Below are positions 1-5,501 of a stretch of DNA of 5,501 nucleotides, piece by piece; within the stretch, counting starts at the first letter, position 1; each line of letters starts with the position of its first letter. Under the pieces are notes generated by a model. That model was given only the letters and a program-made list of their open reading frames with translations, was not told where the DNA came from and ran no database searches. The position numbers were made by a program, and so were the translations under genes. This DNA is from Halomonas halophila (GTDB lineage Bacteria; Pseudomonadota; Gammaproteobacteria; Pseudomonadales; Halomonadaceae): the NCBI GenBank assembly GCA_002433675.1, contig DJIP01000384.1:1-5501 (forward strand). The letters run 5' to 3'.

Positions 1-533
1 CCTCGCTCTTCCCGGTAGGCAATGGCGCGATCGGTGTAGAGGGAGGCGTAGCATTCGCGGCAGGCCTGCAGAAGGGCCTCCTCGCCGCGGACATTGAGGA
101 AGCTCTCCTGTTGTCCGGCAAAGGAAGCCTCGGGCAGGTCTTCCGCGGTGGCGGAGCTGCGCACGGCGACAGCCAGGGAGGGGGTCTGCAGGCGCTCACA
201 GAGTTCGCGGTAGGCGCCCGTGATCAGGGTGCGCTGGCGGTTGGAAAAATTCCCCCTGCGGATCAGCTCGCGGATGGCTCCGCCGGTGGCTTCGAGCGAT
301 TGGCTGCCTCGACGCATGGCAGCCACAGCCTCGCGGATGGGGGCCTCCAGCCGGTTGTCCGCCAGGTAGTCGCGGAAGGCCTGCGCCGTGGTGGCAAAAC
401 CGAAGGGGACCCGGATCCCTTCCTCGCTCAGGCGCTGGTACATTTCCCCCAGGCTGGCGTTCTTGCCACCGACTTGCGGCAGGCACGAGAGGTCAAGGGT
501 GTCGAACCACAGGACGGTTTCTGGTTGGTTCAC
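1..533 (-). CDS. ppsA: Phosphoenolpyruvate synthase, N-terminal part (cut by window edge)
   Basis: This is the N-terminal 177 codons of an enzyme that converts pyruvate, ATP and water to PEP, AMP and phosphate in the cytoplasm, the entry step of gluconeogenesis from three-carbon compounds. The rest (the family is about 790 residues) lies beyond position 1. The visible part is the start of the PEP/pyruvate-binding ATP-grasp domain. It has VGGKNASLGEM at residues 21-31, with the conserved ATP-site lysine at 24, and VRSSATAEDLPEASFAGQQE at 124-143, with the conserved arginine at 125. Both motifs match the PpsA family closely, and the N-terminal VLWF resembles the VLWY of E. coli PpsA. The chosen start is GTG at 533, preceded by AGGAG with 8-nt spacing; the resulting N-terminus has the expected length. 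An in-frame ATG at 617 would add 28 residues. No stop or frameshift is seen. Rifampin phosphotransferase and other PEP-utilising enzymes share the domain, but the NASLGEM form favours PEP synthase. Confidence 0.88.
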   Translation of the reverse strand, partial: MNQPETVLWFDTLDLSCLPQVGGKNASLGEMYQRLSEEGIRVPFGFATTAQAFRDYLADNRLEAPIREAVAAMRRGSQSLEATGGAIRELIRRGNFSNRQRTLITGAYRELCERLQTPSLAVAVRSSATAEDLPEASFAGQQESFLNVRGEEALLQACRECYASLYTDRAIAYREER

Positions 534-541
534 CGCATCAT

Positions 542-546
542 CTCCT
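542..546 (-). promoter_or_regulatory. Ribosome binding site of ppsA
   Basis: On the minus strand AGGAG lies 8 nt before the GTG at 533. This strong Shine-Dalgarno match decides for the GTG start over the in-frame ATG at 617, which lacks a comparably clear site and would add 28 residues with no counterpart in the PpsA family. Confidence 0.7.
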
Positions 547-616
547 GCTTGTGGGCTTGCCGCTACAGGATAGACCAGGGCAGGCGTTGTGGCGCGCAGG
601 CATGGCGCCGGAGCCA

Positions 617-1276
617 TCAGGTCCCGTGCAGGCTGAGGAAGCGGTCCACCACCTGCTCGACATGCGTTTCCAGGGACTCGCCCGTGAATTTTGCCGGCTG
701 GCCGTAGAGTAGCCGGATCAACTCCAGTCCCAGCAGCATGCCAATCAACAGCTCCGTGCTTTGTGGCGGGTCCGGTATGCGCAGCAGGCCGGCGGCATCG
801 GCCCGGGTCATCCAGTGTTCCAGCTGCGCGTGAGTGGCTTCCGGTCCCGAGCGGTAGATACGCGCCAGGATCGCCTGGGAAGAAGCGGGGCTGGCCAGTA
901 CCAGGCGCAGGAAGCCCTGGTGCTCCTCACCGAGGACGAAGCTCAGCAGCTGTTGGCCGAAGCTGCACAGCGCCTTGCGGGCACTGGAGGCGTCTTCCGG
1001 TTGCAGATTGAGGCTGTCCATCAGGCTGTTGGCCTGGTCGCCAATTACGGCGTCGAGCAGGGCTTCGCGATTGGCATAGCGGGCGTAGATCGTCACCTTC
1101 GAGACACCCGCCCGGCGCGCTACGGCCTCCATGGAGAGCTCACCCGGGCCCCCCTGGAACAGCAGTGACCGCGCGGCGTCGAGAATGGCGCGTTGCTTGG
1201 CCGGGTCGGGCGGTCGCCCGGGCCGGGCGTTGCTCGCGGTAGAGGACGGTGCGGCTTTGGCCTGCTTGCTTGACAC
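617..1276 (-). CDS. TetR/AcrR-family transcriptional repressor of the adjacent RND efflux operon
   Basis: A 219-residue cytoplasmic DNA-binding protein of normal TetR length. After a flexible, Ala/Ser-rich N-terminus ending in PGRPPDPAKQ (residues 19-28), the TetR_N domain runs over about 27-75. Its helix-turn-helix is at roughly 48-70 (SMEAVARRAGVSKVTIYARY), with the typical GVSKVTIY recognition helix and the following NREALLDAV. The C-terminal half (about 95-215) is a helical ligand-binding and dimerisation domain, resembling the AefR-like TetR_C type; the ligand cannot be deduced. The start is GTG at 1276, with AAGAGGT upstream at 1285-1291. The gene is transcribed away from the adaptor-pump operon, with a 63-nt intergenic region holding a near-palindrome. 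By analogy with AcrR and TtgR-type loci it most likely represses the pump genes and itself; this is inference from context. The TGA stop overlaps by one base an ATG that is in frame with ppsA. Confidence 0.9.
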   Translation of the reverse strand: MSSKQAKAAPSSTASNARPGRPPDPAKQRAILDAARSLLFQGGPGELSMEAVARRAGVSKVTIYARYANREALLDAVIGDQANSLMDSLNLQPEDASSARKALCSFGQQLLSFVLGEEHQGFLRLVLASPASSQAILARIYRSGPEATHAQLEHWMTRADAAGLLRIPDPPQSTELLIGMLLGLELIRLLYGQPAKFTGESLETHVEQVVDRFLSLHGT

Positions 1277-1298
1277 TGGTGCGTACCTCTTAATTACT
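1270..1298 (+). promoter_or_regulatory. Possible promoter of the adaptor-pump operon
   Basis: A perfect -35 hexamer TTGACA at 1270-1275 faces the pump genes and overlaps the regulator's start codon. At 17-bp spacing the -10 position is ATTACT (1293-1298), only 3 of 6 to TATAAT. Transcription would then start near 1305, inside the palindrome, which fits a repressible promoter. An alternative -10 is TACACT at 1310-1315, which lacks a good -35. The weak -10 keeps this tentative. Confidence 0.35.
1285..1291 (-). promoter_or_regulatory. Ribosome binding site of the TetR-family gene
   Basis: AAGAGGT on the minus strand ends 8 nt before the GTG start at 1276. It supports the GTG, as no in-frame ATG is available close by. 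Confidence 0.5.
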
Positions 1299-1313
1299 GT
1301 ACGATACCGTACA
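1298..1313. promoter_or_regulatory. Candidate TetR operator: 16-bp near-palindrome in the divergent control region
   Basis: TGTACGATACCGTACA reads TGTACGGTATCGTACA on the other strand, so only one symmetric base pair (columns 7 and 10) breaks the dyad and 14 of 16 positions match. It lies between the two divergent starts, 22 nt from the regulator's GTG and 27 nt from the adaptor's ATG. Length, symmetry and location are those expected for a TetR-family operator. Bound protein would cover the likely start sites of both transcripts, giving repression of the pump operon and autoregulation. Binding by this particular regulator is inferred. Confidence 0.75.
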
Positions 1314-1339
1314 CTAAATTGGCGGATGGATCACCTTTC

Positions 1340-2389
1340 ATGTTGCGAGCAAGGCTGGTCGCCATTCTGGCGGCGTTTACCCTGGCTGCCTGTGGCGAGG
1401 ATACCGGTAATCAGGCCCAGGCGCCCGCGGCCCACTGGGTTTTGACGGTGCCCCTGAGGGCGACCTCGGATCAGCGCCTGCAGCTTTCCGGCACCGTGCG
1501 GGCGCGGTTTGAAACGCCACTCGCCTTCCAGGTTGGCGGGCGCATCCTGCAGCGCCGGGCCAATGCGGGGGAGAAGGTGACGCCTGGCCAGGTTTTGTTT
1601 CGCCTCGACCCGCGGGATTTCGACCAGGCGCTGCGCATTGCCGAGGCGGAACTGGCTGCAGCCAGGGCGGCACGGGAGACGGCCGTCAGTGAACTCTCGC
1701 GTCAGGAACAACTGGTGGCGCAGAATTTTGTCAGTGCCCAGAGCCTGGCGCGCTTTCGCCTGGCGGAGCAGGATGCCCGCAGCCGGGTGGACGCGGCTGC
1801 CGCCAGTCTCGCCAGTGCCCGCCATCAGCGCGAATATGCCGATTTGCGACTGGCGCAGGGCGGGGTGCTGATCGAGGTCAGTGGCGAGCCCGGTCAGGTT
1901 GTGGCGGCGGGCGAGCCGGTCGCTCTGCTGGCCCAACGGGGCGAGCGCGAGATTGAGGTGTTCCTCCCCGACGTGGGGCCGGCTCCGGTTCAGGGCACGG
2001 TTCGCTGGCGCGACCAGCCGCCCCGCGCGATACACCTGCGTGAAGTGGCGGGCTCTGCGGACCCGGCGAGTCGTACCTGGCGCGCGCGCTACCAGCTGGA
2101 TGACAGCGACGAGAGTTTGCCGCTTGGGGTTGTGGTTCAGGTTGATCTCCACGAAACCGGCAGTTCGCAGCGCTTTGCCCTGCCGTTCTCCGCGCTGGAT
2201 GAACGTGGGGAGGGTCCCCGCATCTGGACCTTGCGCGACGGTGAGGCGCACCCGGTGTCGGTATCGATCGCCGGTTTGCGCGACGATCGTGTGCTGGTGG
2301 CGGTGGATCTGCCCGCCGGCACGCCGGTGATCCGGCTCGGCACCCATCTGCTGGAACCCGGCCAGGCGGTGCGGGAGCGCAGGCAATGA
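1340..2389 (+). CDS. RND efflux periplasmic adaptor (membrane fusion) lipoprotein
   Basis: This 349-residue adaptor would link the inner-membrane pump to an outer-membrane channel across the periplasm. The N-terminus MLRARLVAILAAFTLAAC is a lipoprotein signal peptide with lipobox LAAC, so Cys18 should be lipidated after cleavage. The family architecture follows: first lipoyl (barrel-sandwich) half at about 58-93, with VGGRILQRRANAGEKVTPGQ; an alanine/arginine-rich alpha-helical hairpin at about 94-170; second lipoyl half at 174-200, with EPGQVVAAGEPV; a beta-barrel at about 204-272; and a membrane-proximal domain at about 275-345. The start is ATG at 1340, because it begins exactly at the signal peptide; a TTG at 1319 would add seven residues and spoil it. 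The upstream Shine-Dalgarno is weak (GGATGGA at 1324-1330). The stop overlaps the pump's start as ATGA, implying translational coupling. The substrate is not predictable. It resembles HAE-type adaptors in the AcrA/MexA superfamily; the assignment is firm at family level. Confidence 0.92.
   Translation: MLRARLVAILAAFTLAACGEDTGNQAQAPAAHWVLTVPLRATSDQRLQLSGTVRARFETPLAFQVGGRILQRRANAGEKVTPGQVLFRLDPRDFDQALRIAEAELAAARAARETAVSELSRQEQLVAQNFVSAQSLARFRLAEQDARSRVDAAAASLASARHQREYADLRLAQGGVLIEVSGEPGQVVAAGEPVALLAQRGEREIEVFLPDVGPAPVQGTVRWRDQPPRAIHLREVAGSADPASRTWRARYQLDDSDESLPLGVVVQVDLHETGSSQRFALPFSALDERGEGPRIWTLRDGEAHPVSVSIAGLRDDRVLVAVDLPAGTPVIRLGTHLLEPGQAVRERRQ
2373..2377 (+). promoter_or_regulatory. Ribosome binding site of the RND pump gene, inside the adaptor gene
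   Basis: GGGAG ends 8 nt before the ATG at 2386 and lies within the last codons of the adaptor gene. Together with the 4-nt ATGA overlap it indicates coupled translation of the two subunits. Confidence 0.55.
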
Positions 2390-5300
2390 GTTTCCCCAAT
2401 CTCTCTGCCCTGGCGGTGCGCGAGCGTGCCCTCACGCTGTTCTTTTTGCTGCTGTCAGTAGTGGCCGGGGTCTATGCCTTCACGACGCTGGGGCGCGCCG
2501 AGGACCCGAGTTTTACCGTGCGCATCATGGTGGTCTCCGCCCTGTGGCCGGGGGCGACCCCGGAAGAGATTGAGGAGCAGGTGGCCGACCGTCTGGAGCA
2601 GCGCATCCAGGAGGTCGAGGACCTCTATCGCATCGAAACAGTGATTCGTCCGGGGCGTGTCGATCTGCAGGTGGAGTTCGAGGACTATACGCCCAGTGAA
2701 GCGGTGCCCGACCTCTTCTATGAAGTGCGCAAGCGGATGTGGGACGAGGCGCCGAACCTGCCTGAGGGGGTGATTGGCCCGATCGTCAACGATGATTTCT
2801 CCGACGTCTACTTCTCGCTACTGGCGCTGACTGCACCGGGCCTGCCGATGGCCGACCTGACCCGCGAGGCGGAGGCTATCCGTGACCGCTTGCAGCGCCT
2901 GGACGGCACGCGCAAGGTGCTGCTCCTAGGTGAGCGCAGCGAGCGGGTTTTCGTGGAGTTCGATCCGGCGCGTCTGGCCAACCTTGGGGTTCGCCCCGAA
3001 GTGATTTTTGATGCCATCGCGGCGCACAACCAGCTGGCCCCCGCCGGTTTCATCGACCGCGAGGGGCCGCGAACCTACCTGCGTATCGACTCGGACCTCT
3101 CCGCCCGCGGTGCGCTGGAGGCGGTCCCCGTCGCCATTGGTGATCGACTGCTGCGCCTGGGGAACCTCGCGACCGTCCACTCCGGTTACGAGGACCCGCC
3201 AAGTTACCTGGTCAGGGCACACGGGGAGGATGCCATTCTGCTGGGTGTGGTCATGCGCGAGGGTGAGAACGGGCTGGATTTTGGGGCGGAGTTATCCGCC
3301 TTCCTGGAGCGCGAGCGCGGCCGTCTGCCCCTGGGCATGACCCTGCATACCCTGACCAACCAGACCGACATGATCCGGGCGGCGGTGGACCTGTTCCAGG
3401 TGAAGTTCCTGGTCGCGGTGGCCGTAGTGATGGCGGTGAGCATTCTTTCCATCGGCCTGCGAGCTGGCCTGATCGTGGGGATCGCCATACCGGTGACCCT
3501 GGGGCTGGCCTTCCTGTTGATGAAACTGGCCGGGATCAACCTCGACCGAATCACCCTGGGGGCCTTGATTATCGCCCTTGGCCTGCTGGTGGACGACGCC
3601 ATCATTGCCATCGAAATGATGATTGTGAAGATGGAGGCCGGCTGGGACCGGGTCCAGGCGGCCACCCATGCCTGGAACGTTACCGCGGCGCCGATGCTCT
3701 TCGGTACCCTGGTCACGGTGGTGGGCTTCGTGCCGATCGGTTTTGCCCGCTCCGGCGTCGGTGAGTACGCGGGAAATATCTTCTGGGTCATGGCCTTCTC
3801 CCTGCTGGTGTCCTGGCTGGTGGCGGTGACCTTCACCCCCTGGCTCGGCGTGAAGCTGTTGCCGGACCTGCACAGTCAGGGGCACGGTGAGGACGCCTAC
3901 CAGACGCCACTCTACCGTTGCCTGCGCGGGCTGATCCTAGCCTGCGTTCGCCACCGCAAGAGCGTGGTGGCGGTGACCGTCGCTCTGCTGGCGCTGGGTG
4001 TGGTGGGCATGAATACCGTGGTACAGAAGCAGTTCTTTCCCGCCTCGGACAGGCCCGAGGCCCTGGTGGAAATCTACCTGCCCCAGGGCAGTGCGATCGG
4101 TGTGACCGACCGCGTGGTGCAGCGCCTGGAGGCTGTCCTCGAGGACATGCCCGAGGTGCGCAGCCTGTCCTCCTATGTGGGCGCCGGGGCTCCCCGCTTT
4201 TTCCTCTCGGCCAACCCGGAGCAGCCGAACCCCGCATTTGCCAAGATTATCGCCATTGGCGAGGATGCCGATGGGCGTGATCATATCCTGAAGACCCTGC
4301 GGACCCACGTGGATGCCGGCGAATTTCCCGAGGCCCGTATTCGACTGACTCGTCTGTTCTACGGCCCACCCGTGGTCTGGCCAGTTACCTTCCGCATACT
4401 TGGTCCCGACCCCCTGGTCCTGAGGGAGCTGGCGCGGGAGGTCAGTGCACGGGTCGACGCGCATCCGAACACCACGGGCACCCACCTGGACTGGGACGAG
4501 AGGGTGCCGGTGGTGCGGCTCAAAATGGACAGCGAGCGACTGCGCCTGATGGGCCTGACACCCAGCGAGGTCGCCAGGCAGGTGCAGTTCCAGCTGGACG
4601 GCCTGCCGATCGATGAACTGCGCCGGGATGTCCGCACAGTAGAGCTGCGAGCACGGGCACGGCGCGATACTCTGCCCGACCTGGAGCACCTGGAAATACG
4701 CAACCAGTCCGGCGACAAGCTGCCGTTGATTCAGCTGGGTGAGCTGAGCGTGGAGTTTGAGGACCCGGTGATCAAACGCCACAACCGGCAGCGGGTGCTG
4801 GCGGTGCAGGCGGATGTGCGCGGCGCCCAGGCGCCGGCGGTGCAGATGGCCATCTGGCAGCAGCTGGAGAGTTTCCGCAGCCAGCTGCCCCTCGACTACC
4901 ACATGGAACTGGGGGGAAGTATCGAGAGCTCGGCCAAGGGGGAAGGCTCGATCCAGGCAATGCAGCCGGTGATGGTGATCCTGACGCTGATTCTCATCAT
5001 GCTGCAGATGCGCTCTTTTTCGGGGCTGTTTATCGTGGTGGCCACGGTGCCCCTGGGGCTCGTGGGAGCGGTAGCCGCCATGGTGCTGTTCGACCAGCCC
5101 TTCGGGATCAATGCCCTGCTCGGGCTGATCGGCCTGTCCGGCATTCTCATGCGCAACACGATGATCCTCACCCAGCAGGTGCAGGACAATCTGGAGGCAG
5201 GGCTGGAGGCGGCCACCGCGGTGATCGAGGCGGCGGTGCAGCGCGCCAGGCCGGTAGTGTTGACCGCGCTGGCCGCGGTATTCGCCTTTGTGCCCCTGAC

Positions 5301-5430
5301 CCTGGACAGCTTCTGGGGGCCGTTGGCCTACGTGCTGATCGGCGGCATCGCCGTGGGCACGGCGATTACCCTGTTGTTTGTGCCGGCTCTGTACGCCCTG
5401 TGGTTCCGCCTTCAGGTGCCCGAGCGCTGA
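2386..5430 (+). CDS. RND-family efflux transporter, inner-membrane permease subunit
   Basis: A 1014-residue proton-driven pump of the AcrB superfamily, full length for the family (about 1000-1050). Twelve membrane segments are visible: TM1 near 15-34; TM2-TM6 near 339-358, 361-382, 389-412, 436-456 and 464-488; TM7 near 525-545; TM8-TM12 near 857-876, 880-902, 908-930, 955-972 and 978-1005. Two large periplasmic porter/docking loops lie at about 35-338 and 546-856, showing the internal duplication typical of RND pumps. TM4 carries LGLLVDDAI, with the proton-relay aspartates at 403 and 404. TM10 carries GLSGILMRNTMIL, with Arg923-Asn924 where AcrB has Lys940-Asn941. The N-terminal LGRAEDPSFTVRIMVV and WPGATPEEIEEQV, and the MMIVKMEAG after TM4, point to the RND branch that includes TriC/MexK-like pumps rather than AcrB itself. 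It overlaps the adaptor gene by ATGA and must work with that protein. No outer-membrane channel gene is seen nearby, so a TolC-type channel elsewhere is inferred. Drug or solvent efflux is likely, but the substrate is unknown. Confidence 0.95.
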   Translation: MSFPNLSALAVRERALTLFFLLLSVVAGVYAFTTLGRAEDPSFTVRIMVVSALWPGATPEEIEEQVADRLEQRIQEVEDLYRIETVIRPGRVDLQVEFEDYTPSEAVPDLFYEVRKRMWDEAPNLPEGVIGPIVNDDFSDVYFSLLALTAPGLPMADLTREAEAIRDRLQRLDGTRKVLLLGERSERVFVEFDPARLANLGVRPEVIFDAIAAHNQLAPAGFIDREGPRTYLRIDSDLSARGALEAVPVAIGDRLLRLGNLATVHSGYEDPPSYLVRAHGEDAILLGVVMREGENGLDFGAELSAFLERERGRLPLGMTLHTLTNQTDMIRAAVDLFQVKFLVAVAVVMAVSILSIGLRAGLIVGIAIPVTLGLAFLLMKLAGINLDRITLGALIIALGLLVDDAIIAIEMMIVKMEAGWDRVQAATHAWNVTAAPMLFGTLVTVVGFVPIGFARSGVGEYAGNIFWVMAFSLLVSWLVAVTFTPWLGVKLLPDLHSQGHGEDAYQTPLYRCLRGLILACVRHRKSVVAVTVALLALGVVGMNTVVQKQFFPASDRPEALVEIYLPQGSAIGVTDRVVQRLEAVLEDMPEVRSLSSYVGAGAPRFFLSANPEQPNPAFAKIIAIGEDADGRDHILKTLRTHVDAGEFPEARIRLTRLFYGPPVVWPVTFRILGPDPLVLRELAREVSARVDAHPNTTGTHLDWDERVPVVRLKMDSERLRLMGLTPSEVARQVQFQLDGLPIDELRRDVRTVELRARARRDTLPDLEHLEIRNQSGDKLPLIQLGELSVEFEDPVIKRHNRQRVLAVQADVRGAQAPAVQMAIWQQLESFRSQLPLDYHMELGGSIESSAKGEGSIQAMQPVMVILTLILIMLQMRSFSGLFIVVATVPLGLVGAVAAMVLFDQPFGINALLGLIGLSGILMRNTMILTQQVQDNLEAGLEAATAVIEAAVQRARPVVLTALAAVFAFVPLTLDSFWGPLAYVLIGGIAVGTAITLLFVPALYALWFRLQVPER

Positions 5431-5501
5431 TGCGGGGATGGCCGCGTCCTCAGTGGCGGTATAGGCTGGCCCTTGTGCACGTATAGGAAGAATAAACGCC
5501 C
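5431..5501. other. Non-coding tail after the pump gene
   Basis: These 71 bases follow the pump's TGA. No hairpin with a T-run, no credible start codon with a binding site, and no RNA gene can be seen. Whether an outer-membrane channel gene follows beyond the window cannot be judged. Confidence 0.5.

Noticed and set aside
599..617. Short inverted repeat (ATGGC ... GCCAT) just after the regulator's stop, considered as a terminator
   Set aside because: The stem is only 5 bp and no T-run follows on the minus strand, so an intrinsic terminator is not supported.
111..707. Long open frame on the plus strand across the ppsA start and the end of the regulator gene
   Set aside because: It is antisense to PEP synthase codons with clear family motifs, its translation is low-complexity and resembles no family, and it crosses two real gene ends. 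It is a GC-rich shadow frame.
1331..2386. 351-codon open frame antisense to the adaptor gene
   Set aside because: The plus-strand frame has a lipobox and full adaptor architecture, while the antisense product is rich in Arg, His and Gln with no recognisable domain. Long antisense frames are expected at this base composition.
3937..4902. 321-codon open frame antisense to the second half of the pump gene
   Set aside because: It lies wholly inside the RND coding region, has no ribosome binding site that I can see, and has no domain signature.
5459..5487. GTATAGG repeated twice 22 bp apart in the tail after the pump gene
   Set aside because: Two 7-mers in 71 bases are weak evidence, with no dyad, promoter spacing or gene start that would give them a role.
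1..5501. Search for CRISPR repeats, insertion sequence ends, tRNA or rRNA genes and phage or defence genes
   Set aside because: No direct-repeat arrays, terminal inverted repeats, RNA gene signatures or transposase/integrase motifs were seen; the window is filled by four ordinary chromosomal-type genes.

Overview
The window is GC-rich (by eye well above 60% G+C) and densely coded, with short gaps, GTG starts, and protein families typical of a gammaproteobacterium or a related proteobacterium. The genus cannot be named from this stretch. The layout is a divergent pair. Two genes run leftward: a TetR-family regulator and, downstream of it, the start of a PEP synthase gene that leaves the window. 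Two genes run rightward: an RND efflux adaptor lipoprotein and an RND inner-membrane pump.

Region by region: (1) 1-533, minus strand, holds the first 177 codons of a phosphoenolpyruvate synthase (ppsA), cut by the left edge. (2) 534-616 is a short gap holding the ppsA ribosome binding site and an alternative in-frame ATG that overlaps the regulator's stop. (3) 617-1276, minus strand, is a TetR-family repressor. (4) 1277-1339 is the divergent control region, with a 16-bp near-palindrome at 1298-1313 that is the obvious operator candidate and a consensus-like -35 element facing the pump genes. (5) 1340-2389, plus strand, is the periplasmic adaptor (membrane fusion) lipoprotein. (6) 2386-5430, plus strand, is the RND transporter, overlapping the adaptor gene by ATGA. 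(7) 5431-5501 is non-coding tail with no recognisable feature.

Inferred working model: the TetR protein binds the palindrome and represses the adaptor-pump operon, and probably its own gene, until a ligand releases it. The adaptor and pump would then assemble with an outer-membrane channel (TolC-like) encoded elsewhere, since none is visible here. PEP synthase is a gluconeogenic enzyme; its closeness to the regulator may be chance or may reflect read-through transcription.

This is a well-precedented regulator/adaptor/pump arrangement. I found no evidence of an undescribed system. The points most worth a second look are the operator, the arginine in place of the usual TM10 proton-relay lysine in the pump, and the start-site ambiguity of ppsA.
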